Below, piece by piece: positions 60,501-62,983 of a stretch of DNA of 64,000 nucleotides. The notes under the pieces are model-generated. The model ran no database searches and had not been told where the DNA came from. It was given only the letters and a program-made list of their open reading frames with translations. Position 1 is the stretch's first letter. Each line of letters starts with the position of its first letter. The translations under genes and the position numbers were made by a program. Where the stretch lies: positions 17,495,204-17,559,203 of the forward strand of contig JABAKD010000010.1 of NCBI GenBank assembly GCA_012845835.1. Reading direction: 5' to 3'. The stretch comes from Undaria pinnatifida. Its lineage: Eukaryota > Sar > Phaeophyceae > Laminariales > Alariaceae.

Positions 60501-62983
60501 GACAACAATGGTTGCTGCACATCCACCGCCACACGTATCAATGATCGGTACTCATTTTTGCAAGCTGCGTGATATGTCGGCCGCGCGTGTATTTGGTGTT
60601 TGCCGTATTTATTCCTCGCGAAGGATTTAGTCTGGGCCAGTGACTCCCCTGTACGTGTTTTTCGCTTTTATTCGCTGATGGCAGGCCGGGGCTGTTCTTC
60701 GCATTCACTGGGAGCCGTACCACGAGGCCAGAAAAGTAAAGAATATCGCCGAGAATGTGCGTTCCGATCTACGTGAGTTATCTGAGCGTTCGAGCAAAGC
60801 TCAAGAGGCGGCAGCAAAGGTGAGACAACTGCGTCCATTTTGAATGCTGACGGTACCTGGTACTGAAGTCTCTACCCACACACACCGGGATTTGTTTTGT
60901 ATCCAGCCAACATCATTGGACACTACGCTGTGATGTTGTCGACGCCAACGGCTCTGGCCATCCGCGATCTACCTGGTATCGGATACCATCCAAAGCAACT
61001 GACTGAAATTTGAGGAAAATGTCACCAACAGGCGAGCACAAGTATGCTTTGTATCTCGTCTCCCACGGATATCGAAGTTGATAAAATACTTGCCTGAAAA
61101 GACAAAAATAAACCAACAGCGATGCCACTGGACGGAAATTTAAGGACCATTCTGGAGAATGATGCAGCACGTAGAAGAAGAAGACCAAGGCTTTTTACGG
61201 GTCATGGCTCGGCTCGCGTGTGGGGCGAGATGGTATTTCAAAAACACGCTGGTTGAGTCGGGTCGAGTCGGGTCGAGTCGGGTCGAGTCGGGTCGAGTCG
61301 GGTCGAGTCGGGTCGAGTCGGGTCGAGTCGGGTCGAGTCGGGTCGAGTCGGGTCGAGTCGGGTCGAGTCGGGTCGAGTCGCGTCGAGTCCGGTCGAGTCG
61401 GGTCGAGTCGGGTCAGGTCAGGAAGTGTTGGAAATCTCCTGATGGATTCAGTCGGATCGGGTTAGGAGCTTTTCGAAATCATCACGGGTTGGGTCGGGTC
61501 ACCCTGGCACGATCCGACGCGCGAGAAGTGATCTGACCCGTGAAAAGCCCTGAAACAAATTAAGGGAAACTCTTAATTAATCTTCTCATAATCCAACGGT
61601 CCCTATAATGTATGTCCACGTACGTAGTTGTACGCTGTTTGATGCCATTTTTCATGTTCGTTCGGTTGATTCGCTTGCCCAGACTTCGTGTTGGAGTACA
61701 ATATACCTACAGGTATTCAGATCCGAGTGGTAACATCTTGCATGACTGGAGTCACCGGATTTCTGGAGTTCCTTTTTATACGTGGATGATATGATATAAT
61801 TGGAGCAGGCGCTATACAGCAACAACGTCAGAGGGAAAATAGAATAAAAAAACGCATCTGCATAGCCAATGAAACCAGGAGGACGATACCTGTCCCTCGC
61901 CGACGGCCTCCGCTTGGTAACCGGCAGCGTGCCAGACTCTTTAAACATTATACTTCGTAACTTCAAAAACGTTCCAAAACGAAGTCCAAGTGGTGTGTCC
62001 GCAAAAGCGTAGCACTAATTTGGGATTTTTTGCTTCTGTTTGGTGGGTCGCTCCCATAATCAGGAAGAACCATCCTTCTACAGTGCGGTAGGCTAAGATC
62101 GCGGTAGCACTAATTTTGGATGTTTTGCTTCTGTTTGGCGGATCGCTCCCATAAGCAGGAAGAGGCCATCCCTCTATAGTGCGGTAGGGGTTGCGCGTTT
62201 TAGGCCGACCTTTTTTTTTTTCTGGCATTCTGCATCGGCTGAGCTCCTTACGTGTGGAACTATCGGGGGTCAGTAGTTATGGTAAGTTTACGGGACAATA
62301 GTATACTTGTTTTAGGACTAGCGCATAGGTAGGAGTTGTGTTGGTCGGATCGCACGAGCGAAGGCCTTCGAAGTGATGTTTCGGGTGGTGTTATTGAGCT
62401 CCTCACGTTACGAGCTCGGAAAAACTTCCGTTGCATCCCTTGCATCCCTACCGCTGGGATGACGCGTTTTTTTTTCGTCGTATACCTGGGACCGTGGGAG
62501 TTCATTCGCGGCGTTTCTTAAAAGACAGTGTTTTTGGGGGTTTGGTGCAGAGCTCGTCAAGTAACCACACCCTCAGAAGGAAAAAACAAACAAACAATGG
62601 TTGGTGCACCTCCACCTCTACCGTACTATTAATACCATGGTTGGAGTGTCCGTCGCCTGCCTTCACTTCTGAGGGGGTTATTTGTTTTATTTTTTCAACA
62701 CCTTGTTTCGGTGGTCCTCGCCGCGCTGCCGCGCGTTTTTTTCCTCTTTCGTGCTACTGCTGTACCACGATTTATTGTTTTGCATACGTAGGCGACATTG
62801 GCGGAAACAACAGCTCGAACACGGCACGAAGTGCTGCAGATGGACGCGGAAGACATCGCCGGCCACCACAGGGACCTGATCGTTCAGTTCGTGCTGGCGT
62901 GCGAGAAAAGCAGGGAAGCTCTGGCTTTCAGCTGGAGAAGCGTGCAGCAGATGGAAGCGAGGAACGCCGAGGACTGGACGCAG
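15144..62983 (+). CDS. Very large multi-exon gene of unknown function (about 29 exons, continues past the right edge)
   Basis: Best chain: 15144-15466, 16453-16636, 17945-18087, 20191-20348, 21911-22215, 23891-24028, 25582-25905, 26141-26311, 29241-29317, 31323-31662, 31967-32173, 33397-33518, 35794-35880, 36632-36767, 38604-39113, 40494-40606, 43459-43738, 46631-47159, 48771-48793, 49092-49724, 51364-51405, 52157-52312, 56841-57010, 57527-57593, 57673-57785, 58368-58500, 59241-59426, 60685-60819, 62792-62983. Phases agree at every junction. The product so far is about 2,000 residues, with charged helical segments likely to form coiled coils, long Ser/Pro/Gly-rich disordered parts and some Cys-rich exons. 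I see no signal peptide or membrane span and recognise no family. The weakest links are around 43738-49092. If the stop at 43769-43771 is used instead, there are two genes. Confidence 0.65.
15467..16452. other. Large gene intron 1
   Basis: Contains TACCTGGTA at 15515 and a two-copy tandem repeat at about 16040-16285 (CAGCTGGAG...AAGATGACGGGTTGCA twice, 123-bp spacing). A third short match is near 15920. The stretch 15530-15920 shows nothing recognisable. Confidence 0.5.
16040..16285. repeat. Tandem duplication, about 125 bp, two copies
   Basis: Blocks GCTGGAAACAACAGCCATGTTG/GCTGGAAAGCAACATCCATTTG, ACATGCTCTCAGCTGGAG/ACATGCACTCAGCTGGAG and AAGATGACGGGTTGCA occur in the same order twice. Confidence 0.8.
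16453..16636 (+). CDS. Large gene exon 2
   Basis: Acceptor CCAAAAG (alternative CTCCAG ending at 16474), donor ACGGAG|GTACGG. It encodes FLYSDLQPLAELGIAPDPHP, an acidic/proline stretch, and the charged helix DIRKELANDRRREGRRKAML. A long minus-strand open frame overlaps but has no fitting splice sites. Confidence 0.65.
16637..17944. other. Large gene intron 2
   Basis: Carries reverse family A fragments (16840-16970 and 17110-17230, each with CCGACGATTTTGGGTT then a CTACCTCT..GTAGCA-type end), an H copy (17270-17465) with a (GTA)n run, and unassigned sequence 17490-17930. Confidence 0.5.
17945..18087 (+). CDS. Large gene exon 3
   Basis: Acceptor ATGCAACAG, donor CAGCG|GTGGGT, phase 0 in and 2 out. 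It encodes AAARDSFLRAAG, then RFCAENALAQSLREGEAM, ending LEAQ plus two bases of Arg. Mostly helical and charged; no motif recognised. Confidence 0.65.
18088..20190. other. Large gene intron 3
   Basis: Holds a family B-like piece (18425-18560), one family A copy (18785-19070, starting AAGCACGATAGAGGC and ending GTGCACCTCGATCGTAACGCACGC), and unassigned sequence 19200-20180 with no gene seen. Confidence 0.5.
20191..20348 (+). CDS. Large gene exon 4
   Basis: Acceptor GTACCAG, donor CAACAG|GTGTGA, phase 2 in and 1 out. It encodes RDLWFDRAKTEHNDIDLEVR and a helix LLGEAVRIIGSHMDVVDQSA. A stronger-looking donor (GTAAGA, 20402) also gives phase 1 but would create a TGA with the next exon, so the earlier donor is preferred. 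Confidence 0.68.
20349..21910. other. Large gene intron 4
   Basis: Holds a family B copy (20463-20625) and a family A element with a four-copy terminal array (20630-21220). The stretch 21230-21900 shows a loosely repeated block (GGATGTTCTTGC/GAAGTTCCTGC with CGTGACCA) and no exon. Confidence 0.5.
20630..21220 (+). repeat. Family A element with 4-fold tandem left end
   Basis: The left end (GTGCTACGAT...AGAGGTATTAAGGTATACCG, CTTTCTGAATGACGGGGCTC, CTTAACCCAAAGTC) occurs at about 20633, 20726, 20820 and 20916. The full internal region follows only the last, ending CACCTCTATTGTAGGACGCGTC at 21220. The first three units end CACCCTAAGACGCGTGCTAC or similar, so each is joined to the next through the element tip. 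Confidence 0.92.
21911..22215 (+). CDS. Large gene exon 5 (disordered, then helix)
   Basis: Acceptor GCAACTCCAG, donor GCCCAG|GTAATT. The first 80 codons are Ala/Ser/Thr/Pro-rich and look disordered, including a CSSSSVAVSTSTAPS run. The exon ends with a heptad-like helix (KMEEIFESQTRIQRLVEAQ). Phase 1 in, 0 out. Confidence 0.7.
22540..22905 (-). mobile_element. tRNA-derived SINE, family G
   Basis: On the minus strand it opens with a tRNA-like head: CCCCGATGGGGTAGTGGG (A-box region), an arm ACTTC...GAAGT, then GGTCATGGGTTCAAGTCTCC (B box GGTTCAAGTC). A body with GCGAGAGCGTG and GTCGCGA follows. A second copy is at 33580-33920. Tail-only relatives occur at 41285-41480, 49905-50010 and, in the opposite orientation, 30655-30735. 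Confidence 0.75.
23240..23830. repeat. Tandem array, about 120-bp unit, 4-5 copies
   Basis: Each unit has GACCGCCTTATATCGGGATA, CCGCCTTATATAGGGATA, a TTCATTCCGGGTTATGAGTGC block and CCCCAGTCGCGCCAAGCGATTT. The array ends about 60 nt before exon 6. Confidence 0.88.
23891..24028 (+). CDS. Large gene exon 6 (coiled coil)
   Basis: Acceptor CGACAAG (the nearby TTTCTAG at 23882 would break phase), donor TTACAG|GTGACG. It encodes AEQEANAEAAILKGMQQETA and continues to RQKLIAKREVALQ. The alternating Ala/Glu/Lys pattern continues the coiled coil of exon 5. Exact 5' border uncertain. Confidence 0.65.
24300..24540. repeat. Dispersed repeat, possibly from an old coding element
   Basis: Shares GCACAAGGTG(C/CC), GGTTCTT(G/A)G(A/C)AGGATGC, CTTTGCGCTTGG/CTTCGCGCTTGG, CCGACGTGCTCC/CCGACACGCTCC and ATAGTAG(G/A)GATGC with 33100-33345. 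A short reverse piece is at 4585-4650 and an end piece (GGGGATGCGAAGGTCTATGG) at 29005. Open frames are broken in each copy. Confidence 0.65.
24770..24949. mobile_element. Miniature inverted-repeat element flanked by TA
   Basis: 180 bp starting CAGTAGGTGGCCCTATATAG and ending GGGCCACCTACTG, with TA on both outer sides (24768-24769 and 24950-24951). The inverted repeat continues inward to about 27 bp with one mismatch. The interior is a set of TATAGTGCGGGTG repeats. TA target duplications are the hallmark of Tc1/mariner-type elements (established). No transposase is present. Confidence 0.75.
25165..25425 (+). repeat. Family J element copy
   Basis: Runs from CTACGATAATAGCCCGCCC to GTTGGGGGGGCTACCGTAGTAAG, parallel to 6385-6645 and reverse to 30740-30975. 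The ends carry inverted CTACGATA/TACCGTAG tips. Coding frames are interrupted. Confidence 0.7.
25582..25905 (+). CDS. Large gene exon 7 (coiled coil plus Ser/Gly-rich tail)
   Basis: Donor GATGAG|GTGCGA; the acceptor is taken at CAGACAAG to keep phase 0. It encodes WVESVSAKCEKRVLSTL, then QNQLRYQEALEKLRLVEKEW, then a Ser/Arg/Gly-rich low-complexity tail (SFAPSSSSRKSD). The frame stays open past the donor to 25968. Confidence 0.65.
25906..26140. repeat. Short intron 7 with (CT)n microsatellite
   Basis: This 235-nt intron contains an uninterrupted CT run from about 26048 to 26118 (some 35 units). The run ends about 22 nt before the exon 8 acceptor, where it would serve as an extreme pyrimidine tract. 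Confidence 0.85.
26141..26311 (+). CDS. Large gene exon 8
   Basis: Acceptor CCACGAAG, donor AAAAAG|GTGCGA, phase 0 both ends, 57 codons. It encodes TICLWVIGLMSINISGEK, RAYYGCFSESPTVPTRGW and MSFEEGPTDIVVNSVV. Composition is globular, unlike the preceding exons. A long CT microsatellite lies about 22 nt upstream of the acceptor. No family recognised. Confidence 0.7.
26690..26935. repeat. Degenerate short tandem array (CCGCACTAAAGTGGAACC)
   Basis: About eight units of CCGCACTAAAGTGGAACCCCG + CACTATAGG(G/A)TA. The words match the interior of the small elements at 12586 and 24770. Confidence 0.7.
27340..28045. repeat. Tandem set, about 90-115 bp unit
   Basis: Units contain TTTCGGGGCT(A/G), then TTTCGTTTTCAGGGACT(C/T)G + GCGCCCC/AAGCCCCC, a CGCG(A/G)CGG block, and ACCTCTTTG. 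Copies start near 27345, 27790, 27890 and 27985, with an interruption by a family B copy. Confidence 0.65.
28519..28616. repeat. (TTG)n microsatellite
   Basis: About 32 TTG/TTGCTG units. Similar runs occur at 34829-34890 and 51492-51605. Translated poly-Cys, poly-Val or poly-Leu, and on the reverse poly-Thr/Asn, these are not genes. Confidence 0.95.
29241..29317 (+). CDS. Large gene exon 9
   Basis: 77 nt, acceptor CCTTGCAG, donor GGGAG|GTGAGC, phase 0 in and 2 out. It encodes PRKGVPASNADTWFVDGATL and ends PEVNG. The split Ser codon is completed by exon 10. Confidence 0.65.
29318..31322. other. Large gene intron 9
   Basis: From 29460 to 30590 a very degenerate repeat recurs about every 90-280 bp (TCGAGGATC(A/T)CC...CAACAG; CGAGGGTATCAATTAC; TTTCCCGGTA). 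A reverse family G tail is at 30655-30735 and a reverse family J copy at 30740-30975. The stretch 30980-31310 is unassigned. Confidence 0.5.
30740..30975 (-). repeat. Family J element copy, reverse orientation
   Basis: Begins TACTACGGTAGCCTCCCCAAC, contains CGGTTTCAAAAACCAGCTCCC, GACGTCGTCAATCGCTAGACC and TGTGTCGAGCAGCCATGAAACG, and matches 25165-25425 block for block in reverse. Confidence 0.75.
31323..31662 (+). CDS. Large gene exon 10 (globular; followed by a GC-AG intron)
   Basis: 340 nt, acceptor CTTTCTCGTACAG. It encodes NGVDTVMLKTHALTDTCYAI, RYMNRGSHDG, NNIYIFRHSLRRSEELGI and GKAGMNFSRLVKTSLQGINL, ending DRK. The donor reads AAG|GCAAGT, a GC donor in otherwise perfect context. The next exon continues in phase 0. 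Cys, Tyr and His content suggests a folded domain, which I cannot name. Confidence 0.75.
31967..32173 (+). CDS. Large gene exon 11 (coiled coil)
   Basis: 207 nt, acceptor TATTTGCGCAG, donor CCGAAG|GTAGGA, phase 0 both ends. It encodes ERVLINHQRIARAVAKTDSK and LQEQMNQVSSSLNDVEKAER, a clear heptad pattern, then an Ala/Glu-rich part. The in-phase start directly after the upstream GC donor supports that unusual intron. Confidence 0.78.
32174..33396. other. Large gene intron 11
   Basis: Contains the CAGCTGTGACCTCG...CAAGCTGCGTGATA block (32465-32530) that also closes some family B copies, a block near 32740-32900 shared with 41800-41990 (GTAGCGGTGACCGCCG, GGATTGCGA), the relative of the 24300 repeat (33100-33345), and C runs before the exon. 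Confidence 0.5.
33397..33518 (+). CDS. Large gene exon 12
   Basis: 122 nt, acceptor CTTTATTTGCAG, donor TGCCG|GTAAGC (both strong). It encodes LTYQHDADEGERVVPCDEDG and VAPLCKRWVARACPKNQIQC. Three Cys and an acidic patch; possibly a small metal-binding segment, which is a guess only. Confidence 0.75.
33519..35793. other. Large gene intron 12
   Basis: Holds a family G SINE (33580-33920, reverse), unassigned sequence 33950-34820, a (TTG)n run (34829-34890), a 45-bp AGCAAGAAGCTAGTCGGGCC tandem (35180-35275) and a diffuse CATGCATGGTAAAGGTTTTCATG repeat (35395-35770). Confidence 0.55.
33580..33920 (-). mobile_element. tRNA-derived SINE, family G, second copy
   Basis: Minus strand: tRNA-like head CCCGGTAGGGGAGCAGGTGA, AAGGTCGCGGGTTCAAGCCT (B box), then the common body (GCGAGAGCGTG, GATAGAAATGG, AGCTCGATGAGGG). 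Similar in order to 22540-22905 with moderate divergence. Confidence 0.75.
35794..35880 (+). CDS. Large gene exon 13
   Basis: 87 nt, acceptor CAGATGCAG, donor CCTTAG|GTGAGC, phase 2 in and 2 out. It encodes HYFVSTAERDRMVAWREANS and AKAELEVL. Charged helix. Confidence 0.65.
35881..36631. other. Large gene intron 13
   Basis: AT-rich with a C run at 36426-36440. No family A or B copy is seen. The segment at 36110-36150 (AGAGTGGCTGGTGCCTGTCC) resembles exon 24 at 57543 (AGAGTGATTGGAGCCTGTCC) over about 35 nt. Confidence 0.4.
36632..36767 (+). CDS. Large gene exon 14
   Basis: 136 nt, acceptor TTTGTGCCAG, donor GATCAG|GTGCTA, phase 2 in and 0 out. It encodes CIARRECILFEAEREAADCS and ends DVVCLLRVLDQ. 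The preceding exon's helix appears to continue (LEVLR-CIARRE). Confidence 0.65.
36768..38603. other. Large gene intron 14
   Basis: Holds TCAGCGCTGACTG-type palindromic repeats (36935-37045), reverse family A fragments (37170-37600, with an AACTGAAA...CGACGAATGACC tandem), a (CG)n run (37650), and the family D element 38218-38479. Confidence 0.5.
38218..38479. mobile_element. Family D element (GGGTC satellite core) with 9-bp target duplication
   Basis: 262 bp flanked on both sides by CTTAATACC (38209-38217 and 38480-38488). The ends are imperfect inverted repeats (GATTTTTTCACGGGTC and GACCCCTGAAAATTC). The core is GACCC repeated about 20 times. Relatives: 44245-44500 and 61190-61555. A 9-bp duplication is typical of Mutator-like elements (established); assignment here is inference. 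Confidence 0.75.
38604..39113 (+). CDS. Large gene exon 15 (disordered, basic end)
   Basis: 510 nt (498 if the acceptor ending at 38615 is used), donor GATCAG|GTACAG. It encodes about 120 residues rich in Gly, Ser, Pro and acidic side chains (GGASSEEGTSSVAAPQ), then a basic end (VLSQFKRFRRSSQQPKIARD). It is the second longest uninterrupted coding block. Both reverse-strand frames here are also long because of the high GC content, but neither has matching splice sites. Confidence 0.7.
39114..40493. other. Large gene intron 15
   Basis: Contains TACCTGGTA (39416), a reverse family A piece (39690-39890, ending ACCTCTATCGTGGCACGCGTC) and a family B copy (39945-40135). The stretch 40200-40490 is AT-rich and unassigned. 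Confidence 0.5.
40494..40606 (+). CDS. Large gene exon 16 (faint AP2-like signature)
   Basis: 113 nt, acceptor TGACTTTTTTCAG, donor GAAACG|GTGAGG, phase 0 in and 2 out. It encodes LCLGVFATKGEAIQAYDDAV then CREAVKQRSSVLRMPKK. The pattern LG-x-F-x-T-x-x-EA-x-x-AYD resembles the C-terminal half of AP2/ERF DNA-binding domains. The N-terminal strands of that domain are not evident in exon 15, so this may be chance. Confidence 0.7.
40607..43458. other. Large gene intron 16
   Basis: Holds a reverse family B copy (40745-40995, with a CTC/CTT run at 40948-40995), a G-type tail (41285-41480), a duplicated ACCCTTATGGTACCGTA(G/A)CCTGTGTCTA at 42078-42142, an acceptor-like repeated region (42290-42610), a reverse family B copy (42905-43085), and the pyrimidine-rich repeats leading into exon 17. 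Confidence 0.5.
42290..42610. repeat. Diverged copy of the exon 17 acceptor region
   Basis: The pattern TTTTCCTTTTNACC...GCGTGTTTTCTGAA, about every 65 bp, followed by TTATCAGAAGCGTCACGCAC, matches the pre-exon region 43240-43458 (TCTTTTCACCC...CATGTTTTCCGAG, then ACAGAATCATGACACGC). The copied exon start is not open for long. Confidence 0.5.
43459..43738 (+). CDS. Large gene exon 17 (possible 3' end of a first gene)
   Basis: Acceptor CGACAAAACAG, phase 2 in. It encodes IMTRPCGKHMAVQSDDTP, RPCEQCAAESL, YIWNNSNYLLKMTEDLAFL and SVEPLVCWLGDSFVLENN. It either splices at CCAT|GTGAGG (43739) in phase 0 or runs on to TGA 43769-43771 (ending NSEFSQY). The CGKH...CEQC spacing could bind metal, unproven. 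A degenerate copy of its acceptor border lies about 0.9 kb upstream. Confidence 0.65.
44245..44500. repeat. Family D element copy
   Basis: GGGCTTTTTGCGGATCGGGTC at the left, CGGGTCATTTCTCGCGGG in tandem, GATTTAAAAACCTCCTGATC in the middle and CAGTGAAAAGACC at the right. The satellite core is a longer unit here than at 38218 or 61190. Confidence 0.7.
45490..45870. mobile_element. tRNA-derived SINE, family I, with direct repeats at both ends
   Basis: A 60-nt block (ATTAGTCCGTTTGACCACTT, then AGGTTAACCAATAGCTTACC) stands at both ends (45511 and 45806). Between them are CTGAAACGGCGGGATAGCAG, CGGTTTCATTTCCTGGGG, and a tRNA-like part whose minus strand reads ATGGCGTCGTCGACAG...GGGATCGATTCCCACC. 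Copy 56402-56755 has the same structure. Confidence 0.72.
46631..47159 (+). CDS. Large gene exon 18 (disordered; borders uncertain)
   Basis: Open frame from just after TAG 46628-46630 to beyond 47180. It is Pro/Ser/acid-rich (RIPPPSPKDARTPPRD, then SSSAASLYGRAFGRPS), so likely disordered. The acceptor could be GGATAG or GATAGCAG, both phase 0. The donor could be CGC|GTATAA or a GC donor CAA|GCAAGT at 47181, both phase 1. If gene 2 really starts after 43771, ATG 46871 in this frame is a candidate start. Confidence 0.5.
47402..47700 (+). repeat. Family A terminal array, 3 copies
   Basis: Left ends at about 47402, 47498 and 47592 (TGCTACGATGATAGAGGCATTAAGGTATACC type), each followed by TTTCTGAATGACGGGGCTCC. 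The element breaks off after the third copy. Same organisation as 20630 and 54620. Confidence 0.88.
47870..48215 (-). repeat. Family A copy, reverse orientation
   Basis: Contains GAGGATCTCTGAGTAT, GTCTGACGATTTTTGGCTTAACG, GGGTTAAGGAGCCCCGTGCTTATCAG and ends CGAAACCTCTATCGTAGCACGCGTC. Confidence 0.75.
48771..48793 (+). CDS. Candidate 23-nt microexon
   Basis: Acceptor CATCGGGCAG, donor TTTCAG|GTGATG. It would encode CKCKTFQ and is exactly what is needed to convert phase 1 (exon 18) to phase 0 (exon at 49092). Length and phase are the only evidence. A GAT microsatellite starts directly at its donor. Confidence 0.25.
48795..48955. repeat. (GAT)n/(GTT)n microsatellite
   Basis: Imperfect GATGATGATGTTGTTGAT repeats. 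They translate to poly-Asp or poly-Met/Val, which is not coding. Related runs: 48264-48320 and 57905-58130. Confidence 0.95.
49092..49724 (+). CDS. Large gene exon 20 (longest exon)
   Basis: 633 nt, acceptor GTCGTCGCAG, donor GGACAG|GTGACT, phase 0. It encodes FSNGVQEWRGKTSQGG, a Cys/Pro part, LKRVEDALATLIEEQDIADA, a disordered Ser/Ala region, then a basic, probably folded end (RNMRNVFAVYKHRGAQLVLA, FRLDGVFCRPDRGEWAG). No family recognised. Confidence 0.72.
49725..51363. other. Large gene intron 20
   Basis: Holds a G-type tail (49905-50010), a (CACT)n run (50032-50072), a GGAG-rich run (50245-50292), CCCAATTT...CGCTCAGTACG blocks, a family B copy (50915-51000) and the CCCTAA telomere-like array (51255-51360). 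Confidence 0.5.
51255..51360. repeat. Interstitial telomere-like repeats
   Basis: Degenerate CCCTA/CCCCTA units becoming regular CCCTAACCCTAACCCTAACC, then TTCAG, which is the acceptor of the 42-nt exon. A weaker reverse set (AGGGTTTAGGCTAGGGTTA) is at 52420-52475. TTAGGG is the telomere repeat of many eukaryotes (established). Confidence 0.8.
51364..51405 (+). CDS. Large gene exon 21 (42 nt)
   Basis: Acceptor ACCCTTCAG immediately after telomere-like CCCTAA repeats, donor GTGCAG|GTTGAT. It encodes EERAEGAHRQDYVQ, phase 0 both ends. The length is a multiple of three, so it could be skipped without breaking the frame. Confidence 0.5.
51406..52156. repeat. Intron 21: (TTG)n and copied acceptor of exon 22
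   Basis: After a (TTG)n run (51492-51605), the segment TTTCAA...TCGCNGCGGCAGGGGCAACC + TATCCACCG occurs at about 51715, 51830-51870, 51980-52020 and 52130-52170. The last is the real acceptor and start of exon 22. Spacing is 125-153 bp. The copies keep AG but drift in the exon part. Confidence 0.75.
52157..52312 (+). CDS. Large gene exon 22
   Basis: 156 nt, acceptor TTTCGCGGCAG, donor ATCCAG|GTAAGG. It encodes GQPIHRLDGPRLRVLLIKAR, DRLTIDIMEAEAALQLYG and RVEESATVIQ. The acceptor and first 30-40 nt of this exon are present in three decayed copies upstream at about 150-bp spacing. Only this copy has a clean downstream frame and donor. Confidence 0.72.
52871..54294. mobile_element. Non-autonomous transposon, 184-bp inverted repeats, 9-bp target duplication
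   Basis: 1,424 bp. Left end 52871-53054 and right end 54111-54294 are inverted copies differing at two bases by eye. Both begin GGGAAATCGACAAAATCGGG. TAATTTTTT flanks both sides (52862-52870 and 54295-54303). Long inverted repeats with 9-bp duplication fit the Mutator superfamily (established features; assignment inferred). The interior has an extra partial tip (53100-53170), an open frame at 53159-53432 without a transposase motif, and GTGTTCGCAGTA microrepeats (53940-54110). Near-identical arms imply recent insertion. Confidence 0.88.
54473..54925 (-). repeat. Family A element, reverse, with 3-fold end array
   Basis: Starts GACGCGTGCTACGATGATAG and contains GGTTAAAGAGCCCCGTCATTCAG...AACGGTATACC three times (about 54650, 54745 and 54840). 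It ends CCATCGTAGCACGCGTC. It mirrors 20630-21220. Confidence 0.9.
55420..55690 (+). repeat. Family B element, near full-length copy
   Basis: Runs from CATCCCACGCTAGGGGTGCAGCAG through TTTCTAAGAAGTTTCTGAGG, CGAAGACATTCTTCGCTCGCG, AACTCGACCAA and CGATAGTGCCACGGTTGAATTGCTC to CAATCAGAATGTCAG. Other copies: 1065, 2036, 20463, 27478, 39945, 44865, 50915; reverse 28085, 28375, 40745, 42905, 45420, 45885, 52520, 62190. No coding capacity. Confidence 0.82.
56402..56755. mobile_element. tRNA-derived SINE, family I, second copy
   Basis: Same order as 45490-45870. The tRNA-like part is clearer: minus strand ATGGCGTCGTCGACAGTCC and GGGTCGTGGGTTCAAATCCC (B box). The TTAGTCCGTTTGACCACT block again appears on both sides (near 56425 and 56685). 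Confidence 0.75.
56841..57010 (+). CDS. Large gene exon 23
   Basis: 170 nt, acceptor ATGTCGAAG preceded by a pyrimidine tract, donor ATCAG|GTATTG, phase 0 in and 2 out. It encodes ALARGVLGRLASKRDLAARR and VVMAAGGVLAEEFVGRVL, ending LRKAKRFI. ATG 56832 in the same frame would also serve as a start if a gene began here. Its 3' end and donor are repeated twice downstream. Confidence 0.68.
57011..57526. repeat. Intron 23 with two copies of the exon 23 donor border
   Basis: CGCTTTGCGCAAGGCAAAGC + GGTTCATCAG|GTATTG (real, to 57010) recurs as CGCTTTGCGCGAGGCAAAAC + GGTCATCAG|GTGTCG (about 57080) and CGCTTTGCGCAGGGGCAAAA + CAGTTTGTCCAAG|GTATTG (about 57147). The following TTATT..TACTATT also recurs. 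The rest of the intron is AT-rich. Confidence 0.85.
57527..57593 (+). CDS. Large gene exon 24 (67 nt)
   Basis: Acceptor GTTTTTCCCTAG (very good pyrimidine tract), donor GTTAAT|GTGAGA. It encodes VFLSSRVIGACPVITDLIMR plus VN and supplies exactly the phase change (2 to 0) required between its neighbours. Short, so moderate confidence. Confidence 0.5.
57673..57785 (+). CDS. Large gene exon 25 (Cys-rich)
   Basis: 113 nt, acceptor GTGTTTTTCAG, donor GGAAG|GTGAGA, phase 0 in and 2 out. It encodes DGRTMIVSAVPVEQRCFGGG and DWRQLCSACRG. The intron before it is only 79 nt, far shorter than any other here. Confidence 0.65.
57786..58367. repeat. Intron 25 with (GAT)n microsatellite
   Basis: A long imperfect GATGATGAT run at 57905-58130. 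Nothing else is recognised. Confidence 0.85.
58368..58500 (+). CDS. Large gene exon 26 (Cys-rich)
   Basis: 133 nt, acceptor ATGCGCAG, donor GAGCAG|GTAAAA, phase 2 in and 0 out. It encodes SAHLVMSCKKGGAEEAFRGV, CSCVTVRPPES and TRLTAYDPITGEQ. Together with exon 25 it gives a run of Cys (C-F, C-SAC, SC, C-SC) that may chelate metal (inference). The last 45 nt and the donor recur twice downstream. Confidence 0.68.
58501..59240. repeat. Intron 26 with two copies of the exon 26 donor border
   Basis: TACGATCCGATAACTGGCGA + GCAG|GTAAAA (real, to 58500) recurs as TATGATCCGTGAAAACTAAC + GAGCAG|GTAAAG (58633) and TACGATCCGATATCAGGTGA + GCAG|GTAAAG (58805). The first copy has a stop; the second is open. 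The rest holds a poly-G run (58940) and an unassigned stretch. Confidence 0.85.
58712..58805 (+). CDS. Possible alternative, mutually exclusive exon
   Basis: Duplicate of the 3' part of the preceding exon. It is open in frame, with acceptor CTGCTTGGTAG giving phase 2 in and donor GAGCAG|GTAAAG giving phase 0 out, the same phases as exon 26. It encodes ASHMTQQHRVSFYVSPHQ and YARRYDPISGEQ. It could substitute for exon 26, but it lacks the Cys residues and may simply be a decaying copy. Confidence 0.3.
59241..59426 (+). CDS. Large gene exon 27
   Basis: 186 nt, acceptor TTTATTTCTCAG, donor AGGGAG|GTAACA, phase 0. It encodes VYMAVEAKNLRNFLLNDRAA, KSKLLVTAAARLLPLPWDAM and LGYGNPRRE. It looks like a folded, partly amphipathic segment. 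Confidence 0.75.
59427..60684. other. Large gene intron 27
   Basis: Contains one copy of the dispersed 80-bp repeat seen at 43800-44210 (59600-59690), a family A fragment (59755-59840), a TATCGG/CCGATA palindromic stretch (60050-60125) and a family A copy (60245-60545) with a B-type tail (60540-60600). Confidence 0.5.
60685..60819 (+). CDS. Large gene exon 28
   Basis: 135 nt, acceptor GCTGATGGCAG, donor GCAAAG|GTGAGA, phase 0. It encodes AGAVLRIHWEPYHEARKVKN and then a coiled-coil helix (VRSDLRELSERSSKAQEAAA). Confidence 0.72.
61190..61555. mobile_element. Family D element copy (GGGTCGAGTC satellite core)
   Basis: Left end AAGGCTTTTTACGGGTC and right end GACCCGTGAAAAGCCCT are inverted repeats. 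The core is GGGTCGAGTC repeated about 17 times (61257-61420), then CCTGATGGATTCAG. No clean target duplication was found. The repeated plus-strand frame (VESGRVGSSR) is not a protein. Confidence 0.82.
62005..62190. repeat. 95-bp tandem duplication
   Basis: GTAGCACTAATTT(T)GG, TTTGCTTCTGTTTGG, GCTCCCATAA and TCTACAGTGCGGTAGG/TCTATAGTGCGGTAGG occur twice in the same order. Confidence 0.85.
62792..62983 (+). CDS. Large gene exon 29 (last seen; gene continues)
   Basis: 192 nt, acceptor GCATACGTAG, donor ACGCAG|GTAGGC, phase 0. It encodes ATLAETTARTRHEVLQMDAE, HRDLIVQFVLACEKSREALA and SWRSVQQMEARNAEDWTQ: long helices with heptad character. No stop codon, so further exons must lie to the right. 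Confidence 0.75.
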